Translations under genes and position numbers: made by a program
Shown: positions 53,467-62,034 of the stretch, piece by piece
Layout: the number at the start of each line of letters is the position of its first letter
Numbering within the stretch: position 1 is the first letter of the stretch
Notes under the pieces: model-generated
The model's input: the letters and a program-made list of their open reading frames with translations, nothing else
The model's database searches: none
Told to the model about the DNA's origin: nothing
From: an uncultured Bacteroides sp.
GTDB taxonomy: Bacteria > Bacteroidota > Bacteroidia > Bacteroidales > Bacteroidaceae
DNA: 64,000 nucleotides
Direction: 5' to 3'
NCBI GenBank assembly: GCA_944322355.1
Contig: CALUOT010000005.1
Location: 1-64,000 of the forward strand

Positions 53467-55068
53467 TTAATTATCTATCAAATAAAAATGCCGGGTAACC
53501 GGATCGGCTGTTTTTACCTTACCAGCGATGCCATATTGCCAAGCCGTTACACTGATTTTAACCGGGAATTTAGTTCGAGGCGGTATCGGAGTAATAAACA
53601 ACTTGTTACCCTCCACATAAGCCGGACCAGCTTCTACATAAAAAGAAACGGGTAAACCTGACGTAGAAACTGCATCTAACGTTATCATCGAAGTTTCCTT
53701 GTTTATATGGTCAGGCTGCACAAAATCTATCACTTGTTCTTTTCCTTTCTTATTACGCACCGGAATCGTTATTTGTCCCTGCTGTACAGCCGATTTATAA
53801 CTTTTATCACCCGGATGTTTCACCGCAAAAGTAATGTCCGCTTTCTCACTATTCCAATCAGTTCCCCGATTCCAAGCTATTTGAAACCGATTTCCTGAAA
53901 TCACAGCCGGTCCACAGATCATCTCCATACAAACAGGAACAGCATCATCCGCATGCCCTAAAGAAGAACCTACCGGCAATCCTGTCCAAGAAGCTAAGCG
54001 TGGGCTTTCTCCCGGCACCGTATCTAAAAATGTAGGTTCAAGCGAAAAACTAATACCATCACTTTCCGGAAGGAACTCAGGATGTAATTGCAGATGCGTA
54101 TTCCGTTGTTTTACAATTTTACCGTTCTGCCGGACACTGACCAATTGCGGTTTTAATCCTCGAAAACGGTTTCCATATACTACAGCCGCTTCCGCTATTT
54201 CTTTATCAAAGAACCAAAAAGCTTCCTCCTTATCTCCTTTATATCGTTCTATTGGCGCAGGCAGATAAGCCGGCTTCTCATCTTTCTTCCATTTTTCAAC
54301 CAACCAGCCAGTATGACGTGGGTCGACATGTCCATAATGTAGAGCTTTCTTTATAAACAGAGCTATAAACTCCGCTTTTTCAGGTGTATAAGCAAAATGC
54401 CCTTCAGCCGGACACGCTAACATTCCCAATGCCAGTTGCGGATACAGCTTCCTCTCTTTAAGTCCCTCCTGACTCCAGGTATCAGCTGATTCATACTCCC
54501 CCATCGTTTCCAAACAAGGAATATTATTGATATGACGGCTTCCCCAACTATCTTTTGCAAAATCAGAATGCCTAAAATAAGGCCATTGCCCACTCACCGA
54601 AATACAAGCCAACGTACGTTCAGGCATGTAAGCAGCCATATAGTAAGGTGCACTTGCCGCAGCCGAGTGCCCTATACCGATGAGAGGAACCGTAACCAAT
54701 TCATCATACCCCGAAACATCCGCCAAATCCTTTAATATGCCTTCTAATGTTTCACCAGCTCCATCCGTAAAGTCGAATGTCAGATTGAATGCCGGACATA
54801 CCCAGACTTCCGCCACGCCTAATTCAGACATTCGCGCCCTGAAACCTTCGTCTTCCAATATCGAAATTTCCTCCATATTGTGTTGGGCCACCAATATCGA
54901 CTTTACCTGGCTACAAGTATCTGGAATCCATAAATAAGCCTTGCATTCCTTATGTTTAGGACTCGTACTGAAATTCCGTACAGGAATACTCCATTGCCAT
55001 ATTTCCGTTTGAGCATTAAGCGCGAAAGTGTATATTACTAATAATATAACAAACAAACATCTTTTCAT
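53467..55068 (-). CDS. Secreted alpha/beta-hydrolase-like protein
   Basis: The protein has 533 residues, with a signal peptide (about 1-20, FALNAQ). The middle part looks like an alpha/beta-hydrolase: WIPDTCSQVKSILVAQHNMEE at an oxyanion-type position and IGIGHSAAASAPYYMA as a nucleophile elbow (G-H-S-A), followed by LACISVSGQW. The C-terminal 130 residues are beta-rich, like an immunoglobulin-type module (DITFAVKHPGDKSYK). A conserved Bacteroides family found in glycan loci; it may be a carbohydrate esterase. The catalytic Asp and His are not assigned. It lies 25 bp upstream of GH97 in the same direction. Confidence 0.7.
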   Translation of the reverse strand: MKRCLFVILLVIYTFALNAQTEIWQWSIPVRNFSTSPKHKECKAYLWIPDTCSQVKSILVAQHNMEEISILEDEGFRARMSELGVAEVWVCPAFNLTFDFTDGAGETLEGILKDLADVSGYDELVTVPLIGIGHSAAASAPYYMAAYMPERTLACISVSGQWPYFRHSDFAKDSWGSRHINNIPCLETMGEYESADTWSQEGLKERKLYPQLALGMLACPAEGHFAYTPEKAEFIALFIKKALHYGHVDPRHTGWLVEKWKKDEKPAYLPAPIERYKGDKEEAFWFFDKEIAEAAVVYGNRFRGLKPQLVSVRQNGKIVKQRNTHLQLHPEFLPESDGISFSLEPTFLDTVPGESPRLASWTGLPVGSSLGHADDAVPVCMEMICGPAVISGNRFQIAWNRGTDWNSEKADITFAVKHPGDKSYKSAVQQGQITIPVRNKKGKEQVIDFVQPDHINKETSMITLDAVSTSGLPVSFYVEAGPAYVEGNKLFITPIPPRTKFPVKISVTAWQYGIAGKVKTADPVTRHFYLIDN

Positions 55069-55107
55069 CCATTATTTCTCCATAAATAAAATACCACGCC
55101 AATAACT

Positions 55108-55160
55108 ATTTGTGCCGAAAGTATGAATTTGACAGATGTAATCCAACTTCCGGCACAAAT
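55108..55160 (-). promoter_or_regulatory. Hairpin between susD5 and hydrolase-like gene
   Basis: ATTTGTGCCG and CGGCACAAAT (perfect 10-bp arms, 33-nt loop) lie in the 117-bp gap within the operon. There is no long T tract, so it may stabilise or attenuate the transcript between the membrane part and the enzyme part. Confidence 0.5.
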
Positions 55161-55185
55161 TTATATAACATAACCTATTGAAAAA

Positions 55186-57009
55186 TTACCACCCGGGATT
55201 ATTACTCAACTCCTGACCATTAGACAATGTATTCAACCAGTCTACAGGAATCGGACGCAAACTATATTTTGCATTTGTGCTCTCACTCAACTGAGTCTGG
55301 ATCAATCCACCCGTAATATGAGTTACATCCCAATTATATTCCAACACTCTTTCAGCTAATTTTCCCGTACGAGTTAAATCATTCCAACGAGGAGCTTCGC
55401 CAAACAATTCCAAAGCCCTTTCGTCCAACACATCATCTATGGTCACAGTTCCCGTATAATCCGGCAATGTAGACCCTGCGATTCCCGCTCTTGCACGTTT
55501 ACGAATTTCATTCATATAATGTAAAGCCTGTCCGTTATCGCCCAAGTTTACGGCAGCTTCTGCAGCTATCAGATAAGTTTCTGCCAAGCGGAATAAATAA
55601 ATGTCACGCGTACCATTCTCAACCGTACCCGAACTATTGTAACGAGTATTAGCATCTTTAAACTTCCATACAGGCAACCAGGCACGACTTCTACCATTAA
55701 GGCTTTGATAACCGGTTTTATAATAATCATCATTCTCTGCATCAGCATATGAACCCTGCGGGTAATTATAAACATATCGTCCAGCCGCATTCTCCGCCTC
55801 TTTCTCGGCATCCGTATAAACTTTATAATCCTCCTGACTGGGAACCGGGAATATAAGAACAGGTTCTCCTACGGGTACTGTTGCTCCCACTGTACTTTCA
55901 AACCAAGGTTTTCCCCGGTTCGTACCATCAGTCGAAGTTGCAGGATCGCCATTCAAAGGACTCATAAACGTAACTTCCGCACGTCTGTCATTCTTCCAAT
56001 CGAACAATGTATATGCATATTTAGTAGGCATAACCGAAGCGTAATCATTACCATAGATAGAAGAAAAACTAATATCAGCCCAACCTTCCCGGTATACAAA
56101 CAGATAAAATTCGGTCTGTATATTCGTATTCCATCCTGTTCCGGTAGAGAAACTGATTGGAAATATTATTTCATCATTCACTTCATTGGATTGTCGATGA
56201 ACGTCCGCATAATCGCTCCACAACAACTGATGTCCTGAATTACTTATAACATCAACCGCATCATTATAGGCATTCTGAAAATCATTAGGGTCGGCATAGT
56301 CCTGATAGCCCCGTGTTAAATAGACTAATGCTCGCAAATGCTTAGCCGCAGCCTTTGACACGCGTCCGTATTCGGATGTCGGTTGTTTTTCAGGCAACGA
56401 TGAATCCAGAACATCTTGAAGGTCTGCCAAAATTTGAGTATAGAAGTCTGCTCCACTATTTAATTCCGCAGTCGTAGAAGGAGAAGTAGGTTCTTCTAGA
56501 ATCAGAGGTGCTTGTCCCCAGTTCTTAACGATTTCGAACAAATACAAGGCCCGCAAGAATTTAGCTTCTGCTACTCTTTGGGCAAGTATATCAGGCTCTA
56601 TTCCTTCAAATATATCTTCATCCACTGTTTTCACAGAACCTGCTCGATTAATGGCAGCATTGACATTCTTCAAAGCTTCATAAAGAGCTTTCCACTGATT
56701 ATACACAGCATCGTTATCTATTGCATAATCTACTGTATATTGATTCAATACATTAGTCGCCGTTCCATCATTTTGAGTTCCCAAGTCTGTACCCAATTGG
56801 GTCAATTGAAAGTAATTGGTAGTATTATACACAGATTTCAAAGTCGAATAAGCACCGGTAATCAGTGTTTCATAACCATCAGCTGTGGAGTAAAATTGTT
56901 CGGCAGACTGGCTTGCAATGTTCTCTTCGTCCAAAAAGGAAGAGCAACCAGCCACAGCAAACAAAGATACTGCCAAACACGTTTTTGTTAGCATATTTTT
57001 TGTTATCAT
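55186..57009 (-). CDS. SusD/RagB-family lipoprotein of the GH97 locus
   Basis: The protein has 607 residues, longer than the array SusDs. The lipoprotein signal ends at C22 (FAVAGC). Family motifs include LFRLAETYLIAAEAAVNLGD and EIRKRARAG, and ALELFGEAPRWNDLTRTGKL near the C-terminus. It starts 11 bp after the susC5 stop. It is only distantly like the four array SusDs. Confidence 0.95.
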   Translation of the reverse strand: MITKNMLTKTCLAVSLFAVAGCSSFLDEENIASQSAEQFYSTADGYETLITGAYSTLKSVYNTTNYFQLTQLGTDLGTQNDGTATNVLNQYTVDYAIDNDAVYNQWKALYEALKNVNAAINRAGSVKTVDEDIFEGIEPDILAQRVAEAKFLRALYLFEIVKNWGQAPLILEEPTSPSTTAELNSGADFYTQILADLQDVLDSSLPEKQPTSEYGRVSKAAAKHLRALVYLTRGYQDYADPNDFQNAYNDAVDVISNSGHQLLWSDYADVHRQSNEVNDEIIFPISFSTGTGWNTNIQTEFYLFVYREGWADISFSSIYGNDYASVMPTKYAYTLFDWKNDRRAEVTFMSPLNGDPATSTDGTNRGKPWFESTVGATVPVGEPVLIFPVPSQEDYKVYTDAEKEAENAAGRYVYNYPQGSYADAENDDYYKTGYQSLNGRSRAWLPVWKFKDANTRYNSSGTVENGTRDIYLFRLAETYLIAAEAAVNLGDNGQALHYMNEIRKRARAGIAGSTLPDYTGTVTIDDVLDERALELFGEAPRWNDLTRTGKLAERVLEYNWDVTHITGGLIQTQLSESTNAKYSLRPIPVDWLNTLSNGQELSNNPGW

Positions 57010-57020
57010 AATTAATCTGT

Positions 57021-60000
57021 TTAGAATGAAAGATTAAGACCGAATATTACATTACGCGTAATCACATCAGATGTGTTGATACTGGTGGAAAGTTGTTCCG
57101 GATCAACCACATCATCCGCACACCACAAGAAAGGATTCTGAACCGTACAATACAAGCGAAGTTTGCTCAGATTAATCTTCCGAAGCAGCTCAGGCTTAAA
57201 TGTATATCCCAATGAGATATAAGAAACTTTCAAGAAATCACTTGAAAACATGGTATGTGACATAGCTGATTTCGAGTTTCCCCACGATCCTCTATAATCA
57301 CGGTAAGTACCCATATTGCTCGGTTGAGCCGATGAATTAGTCGGATTTTCCGGTGTCCAATAATCCTTTCTCAGATTATTGAAATTCTGGTTATTATTTT
57401 CCAGAGCATAAGACACATAGAATTGGTTCCTCATCTTAGCACCAGTCTGGAACGACAATTGGAAAGACAAATCAAATTCTTTATAAGTAAAGACATTAGT
57501 CATACCACCCGTCCAATCCGGAGTACGTTTGCCGTCAATTACACGGTCGGCGTCATCAATCACCCCATTCCCGTCCAAATCCAACGGCTTATACTGTCCG
57601 GGGCGGCAGCCGTATTTAGCAGCTTCCTCGGCCTCATCCAATTGCCATACACCTGCGGTTATCGTGTTATAGTTAATATCCACTGGCTGACCTATAATCC
57701 AAAGATTACTGAAATCACCTTCCATCCCCGCAAGCGACTCGCCACGTGAAGTCAAATCCTCCTTATACTGCAAGTCTACAATTTTATTTTTATTATATGC
57801 AAAATTTAAACTTGTAGTCCATGAGAAATCCCTTGTACGAATATTCTCAGAATTAATAATGGCTTCGAAACCTGTATTACGCACCGAACCCACATTAGCT
57901 TTCACAGAAGAGTAACCGGTCGTTACAGGCACAGTTTTGTTCATAATCAAGTCATTAGTCAGACGATTATAATATTCAAAACTACCAGAAATACGATTAT
58001 TCAAGAAGCCGAAGTCCAAACCGACGTTATATTCCGTTGTGCGCTCCCAGCCCAAATCTAAATTACGTAAATTGTTGGGCACATATCCGATCAAGTCACT
58101 TGTACCGAAAGTGTAATATTTAGCGCCACTGATAGAGCCCTGTGTCTGATAAGCACTTACATTATCATTACCTGTCTGACCAAAACTTAATCTCAGTTTC
58201 AAGTTACTCAACCAAGTCAAATCTTTCATAAACTCTTCACCTGAGATTCTCCAAGCCAAAGCTGCAGAAGAAAAAGCGCCCCACTTATTACCTTCAGCCA
58301 ATTTAGAAGAGCCGTCAAAACGAATACTTGCCGTTACAAAATACCGATCCTTCCAAACATAGTTTGCACGGGCCAGATATGACATCAAATTTGTTTTTGT
58401 AAATCCGGACGTAGAAGAGTTACTATTGGCACCACCCGCCAGATTATACCACAAGGAGTTATAAGAAAGTCCGTTACCAATGCCTCTTAACAGTTCGTCT
58501 TGGGTTTGTTGCATAGAGAATACACCCGTCACGTCCAAACGATGGTCATTCTTCTGCAAGTTATAAGTAATCTGATTATCCCACACCCAATCTACATAAC
58601 TATTTTTAGCGTAATTACTTGTCGCATCGTTGGTTCCCTTATTTGCTTTCGTATATCGGCCACGATATTGCCCAATTTCCTCAATATTAATATTCGGAGA
58701 AAATGTAGTCTGCAATGTCAAGCCTTTAATCGGCATAATCGCCAAGTAGATATTACCAAGCATATTATACTTCTTGGTCTTGTTATACTCATTTTTCTGA
58801 GCCGTCAATGCATTGAACTGTCCGTTGGAGTATGACCAGACTTCTTCACCCGTTATCAAATCGGTTGGATGATAAGTTGGACGTAAGCGGAAAGCATCTT
58901 GAAGCAAATCTGAGTTACCGGTATCGCGCACAGAATGAGTTCCATACATATTTATACCAAATTTAAAATACTCGTTGGGTGTTACATCTATCACCGCTCT
59001 CATATTATAACGCTGATACTCCTGTGGATTCAACATACCGTCTTCATAGTAATATCCCGCAGATAATGCATAGGTTGCCATATCATTACCACCTGTTGCG
59101 GATATACTATGATTGGTCATAAAAGCTGATGAAGATACCGCATCTACCCAATCATAATAATTTCCTTCTTCAATAGCTCTCAATTCCGATGCGGTAAATA
59201 TATCACTATCATCCTTATAAACATTATTGTTTTGAGCTCTTGCCGCTTCACGAGCTAATTGAACATATTCATCACCGGACATCATATCAGGCATATGGGT
59301 ATAATTACGGAAACCGGCATAGCCACTATAATCAATCTGGACTTTTCCTTTCTGCCCACGTTTGGTCGTAATCATAACCACACCATTTGTAGCGCGTGAT
59401 CCATAGATAGCAGTCGACGAAGCATCCTTCAAAATGTCTATCTTTTCAATATCGTCAGGGTTGATGTTCGAGAGCGAAGCACCAATCACTCCGTCCACAA
59501 CCACCAACGGTGAAGTGCTGCCACTGATGGTGTTCAGACCACGAATCAAAATATTGTATTCACCACCCGGTTTATTATTGGAACGTTGAATCTGAACTCC
59601 TGGAAGAACACCTTGCATAGCACCAACAGCATCCGTACGGCCACCTCTAATCAAGTCTTCTGTATCAACCGAAGCAACCGATCCCGTCAAATCCGACTTC
59701 TTTACTGAACCATAACCAATAACAACCACCTCATCCAACATTTCTGTGTCTTCTTTCATGACGATATTGAATGAGCGTTGACCTCCTATGACAATTTCCT
59801 GATTAACAAATCCTACATACGAAACCTGCAACGTACTTCCCGCCGAAACATTCAAGACGAAATTACCATCAATATCCGTTATTACACCATTGGTGGTACC
59901 CTTTTCCATCACAGAAGCACCGATGACCGGTTCTCCTTGTGCATCTACTACTGTTCCGGTAATTCTTATAGAACCTTGCCGGACTTCTTGTTGAACCGGA

Positions 60001-60104
60001 CTAGGCAACATACCTGCCGATTCCTCTGCCACAACCTTACCTATCGGCAGGCTGGCCAATGCTAAAAGCAATAAAAATCTGTCTCTTTGTATCATAGCAG
60101 ACAT
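57021..60104 (-). CDS. SusC/RagA TonB-dependent receptor of the GH97 locus
   Basis: The protein has 1027 residues (MSAMIQRDRF; the ATG three codons in is an alternative start). It is complete: signal peptide, carboxypeptidase-like domain (VVDAQGEPVIGASVMEKGT), LQVSYVGFVNQEI in the place where the array genes have TYVGMEEQK, DEVVVIGYGSVKKSDLTG, plug, and barrel ending NVIFGLNLSF. The DNA here lacks the shared recombination site of the array, so it is not a switching partner. Confidence 0.95.
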   Translation of the reverse strand: MSAMIQRDRFLLLLALASLPIGKVVAEESAGMLPSPVQQEVRQGSIRITGTVVDAQGEPVIGASVMEKGTTNGVITDIDGNFVLNVSAGSTLQVSYVGFVNQEIVIGGQRSFNIVMKEDTEMLDEVVVIGYGSVKKSDLTGSVASVDTEDLIRGGRTDAVGAMQGVLPGVQIQRSNNKPGGEYNILIRGLNTISGSTSPLVVVDGVIGASLSNINPDDIEKIDILKDASSTAIYGSRATNGVVMITTKRGQKGKVQIDYSGYAGFRNYTHMPDMMSGDEYVQLAREAARAQNNNVYKDDSDIFTASELRAIEEGNYYDWVDAVSSSAFMTNHSISATGGNDMATYALSAGYYYEDGMLNPQEYQRYNMRAVIDVTPNEYFKFGINMYGTHSVRDTGNSDLLQDAFRLRPTYHPTDLITGEEVWSYSNGQFNALTAQKNEYNKTKKYNMLGNIYLAIMPIKGLTLQTTFSPNINIEEIGQYRGRYTKANKGTNDATSNYAKNSYVDWVWDNQITYNLQKNDHRLDVTGVFSMQQTQDELLRGIGNGLSYNSLWYNLAGGANSNSSTSGFTKTNLMSYLARANYVWKDRYFVTASIRFDGSSKLAEGNKWGAFSSAALAWRISGEEFMKDLTWLSNLKLRLSFGQTGNDNVSAYQTQGSISGAKYYTFGTSDLIGYVPNNLRNLDLGWERTTEYNVGLDFGFLNNRISGSFEYYNRLTNDLIMNKTVPVTTGYSSVKANVGSVRNTGFEAIINSENIRTRDFSWTTSLNFAYNKNKIVDLQYKEDLTSRGESLAGMEGDFSNLWIIGQPVDINYNTITAGVWQLDEAEEAAKYGCRPGQYKPLDLDGNGVIDDADRVIDGKRTPDWTGGMTNVFTYKEFDLSFQLSFQTGAKMRNQFYVSYALENNNQNFNNLRKDYWTPENPTNSSAQPSNMGTYRDYRGSWGNSKSAMSHTMFSSDFLKVSYISLGYTFKPELLRKINLSKLRLYCTVQNPFLWCADDVVDPEQLSTSINTSDVITRNVIFGLNLSF

Positions 60105-60196
60105 TTTAAGTTTAACAATAAATGAATAAATTCTCTATTTTTTTTGAGATAAACGGACGTGAAAAGTATTTCACTCAAAAGAAAACCTGTTTTTTT

Positions 60197-60280
60197 GATT
60201 CTTCCTCGCTAACCCCTTAAAAAAACGAGTTAGCGAGGAAGAATCGAGATATTTTTATAAATTTGCATATCAACTCAAAA
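60197..60280. repeat. Direct repeat with long hairpin, left copy
   Basis: GATTCTTCCTCGCTAAC (60197-60213) and its exact reverse complement (60229-60245) form a 17-bp stem around a 15-nt loop. The following sequence to CAACTCAAAA (60280) contains a -7 box TAAATTTG (60258-60265), 25 bp before the ATPase ATG. The whole block recurs at 61726-61807. Confidence 0.85.
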
Positions 60281-60290
60281 TGACAACAAA

Positions 60291-61703
60291 ATGGGAAACA
60301 TCATAGGTAGAATAGCAGAACAAACGATATTGGCACAGCGAATCAAATCGGACTCACCTGAACTCATTGCCATTTTTGGACGGAGACGCATAGGAAAGAC
60401 TTTTTTGGTGCGTCAATTCTTTCAGGATTCTTTCGATTTCTATTTTACAGGAATCTACCAAGGAACCAGACAAGAACAACTCAACGAATTCCACCGCCAA
60501 TTGGAACGATACTCCGGAAAAAAATGCAAAACGATCAGGACGTGGTTTGATGCCTTTACTGAACTGCGTGAACACCTGGAATCTTTATCAAACCGGGACA
60601 AACCTATCGTTGTATTTTTGGACGAACTGCCTTGGATGGACACTGCGAAAAGCCGTTTTATAAAAGCACTGGAATACTTCTGGAATTCATGGGGAGCTAC
60701 AAACAATCGCCTGAAACTCATTGTCTGCGGAAGCGCAACGACATGGATGCGCGAAAATGTACTTTCCGACAAGGGTGGACTTTACAACCGTACGACCCGC
60801 AGTATCTATTTGGCTCCTTTCTCGCTGTATGAGACCGAACAGTACCTCCGTTCGCGCCATATTGTATGGAACCGCTACCAGATAGCCGAATGCTACATGA
60901 TATTTGGCGGGACACCTCTTTACCTAAGTATGCTGGAGCAGGGCAAGAGTTTGGGACAGAATGTCGACAATCTGTTTTTTGCCCCCAATGCCCCCTTGTC
61001 TCGTGAATATCATTTCCTTTTCCGATCCTTATTCAATGAAGCCACTCTGCACCGGCAAATTATTGAAATACTCGCCAACAAAACAATTGGCATGACACGC
61101 ATGGAAATTAAGAATGCATTGAAAATAGAAGATGGAGGTGATTTCACAAACGCGTTACGCAATCTGAGCGATTGCGATTTTATCCGCCCATATTCCGCTT
61201 ACGGCAAGAGTGACCGTGGCATATTGTTCCAACTGACTGATCTTTTTACATTATTCCATTTGCGATATGTCAAAGGATACAAAGGACAAGATGAACATCA
61301 TTGGCAAAATATGCTTGATTCCCCGTCACGTAGAGCGTGGAGTGGCTATTCATTCGAACAACTTTGTCTGCACCACATCCGGCAAATTAAGTTCAAATTA
61401 GGCATCAGCGGGATACAAAGCGATGTTTGCTCCTGGAAGGGAGACGGAGCACAAATAGATTTACTGATTGACCGCCGAGATCAAACCATCAATGTATGTG
61501 AAATTAAGTTCTCTCAAAGCGAATTTGAAATCACCAAATCATATGATGCACAGCTCCGTGCCCGACTGGAAAAGTTCCGCTCAGCCTCGAAAACGAGGAA
61601 AGCCCTACACCAGACTTTTATCACAACATATGGTGTCAAAGAAAATGCTTACAAAGGGAATATACAAAGCGAAATAATCCTTGACGACTTGTTTGAACAA
61701 TAA
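60291..61703 (+). CDS. Archaeal-type AAA ATPase with DUF234-like C-terminal domain
   Basis: The protein has 470 residues. The P-loop is GRRRIGKTFL (about 30-39), Walker B VFLDELPW and sensor LIVCGSATTWM; the middle has a winged-helix-like region (MTRMEIKNALKIEDGGDFT). The C-terminus has a PD-(D/E)XK-like core (GAQIDLLID followed by VCEIKFSQ), the layout of the ATPase_2/DUF234 family. Function is unknown. The gene with its promoter is flanked by two hairpin-containing direct repeats of about 80 bp and looks like an inserted unit next to the divergent susC5. Confidence 0.85.
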   Translation: MGNIIGRIAEQTILAQRIKSDSPELIAIFGRRRIGKTFLVRQFFQDSFDFYFTGIYQGTRQEQLNEFHRQLERYSGKKCKTIRTWFDAFTELREHLESLSNRDKPIVVFLDELPWMDTAKSRFIKALEYFWNSWGATNNRLKLIVCGSATTWMRENVLSDKGGLYNRTTRSIYLAPFSLYETEQYLRSRHIVWNRYQIAECYMIFGGTPLYLSMLEQGKSLGQNVDNLFFAPNAPLSREYHFLFRSLFNEATLHRQIIEILANKTIGMTRMEIKNALKIEDGGDFTNALRNLSDCDFIRPYSAYGKSDRGILFQLTDLFTLFHLRYVKGYKGQDEHHWQNMLDSPSRRAWSGYSFEQLCLHHIRQIKFKLGISGIQSDVCSWKGDGAQIDLLIDRRDQTINVCEIKFSQSEFEITKSYDAQLRARLEKFRSASKTRKALHQTFITTYGVKENAYKGNIQSEIILDDLFEQ

Positions 61704-61719
61704 AAAAACAAAGGAAAAT

Positions 61720-61808
61720 ATCTCGATTCTTCCTCGCTAACCCCTAAAAAAAACGAGTTAGCGAGGAAGAATCGAGATGCTTCTATAAATTTACATATCA
61801 ACTCAAAA
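61720..61808. repeat. Direct repeat with long hairpin, right copy
   Basis: ATCTCGATTCTTCCTCGCTAAC (22 bases, quoted here as arms of 61720-61741) pairs perfectly with 61757-61778. The downstream part (CTATAAATTTACATATCAACTCAAAA) matches the left copy, but the -7 box has TAAATTTA and is probably weak. It begins 17 bp after the ATPase stop. Confidence 0.85.
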
Positions 61809-61875
61809 AGAATATCCGCGAGCGGTCTTCTGCCAAAATCTTGACATTTACTTATTGGATAAAACTACCCTCCAA

Positions 61876-61960
61876 GAAGGTTGCAAACCTAAGGTTCGAA
61901 TGGTTGCAACCTAAAGGGTTAATGTTTGCAACATTCGGTCTCTAGGTTTGCAACCTTCCA
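61876..61960. repeat. 22-bp-period array, word GGTTGCAACC
   Basis: TTGCAA starts at 61881, 61904, 61926 and 61948 (steps 23, 22, 22). Units are short palindromes: GGTTGCAAACC, GGTTGCAACC, TGTTTGCAACA and GGTTTGCAACC, separated by CCTAA-type spacers. It lies between the convergent ATPase and polysaccharide lyase genes. Confidence 0.8.
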
Positions 61961-62034
61961 TAACCGTGCCAGAATGTATTCTGAACAGGGTATGGAGTGT
62001 TTTCCATTAAAGTTAAGAATCTCAACAAGGCATT

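Larger units (their letters stand above)
61704..62034. other. Gene-free interval between convergent genes
   Basis: It holds the right hairpin repeat (61720-61808), the TTGCAA array (61876-61960) and little else. No gene or conventional terminator is recognised for the polysaccharide lyase gene that ends at 62035. Confidence 0.6.

Noticed and set aside
57021..60104. susC5 as a fifth shufflon partner
   Set aside because: It encodes a different sequence (LQVSYVGFVNQE) at the equivalent place, lacks the 63-bp site and the leader, and has its own complete N-terminus.
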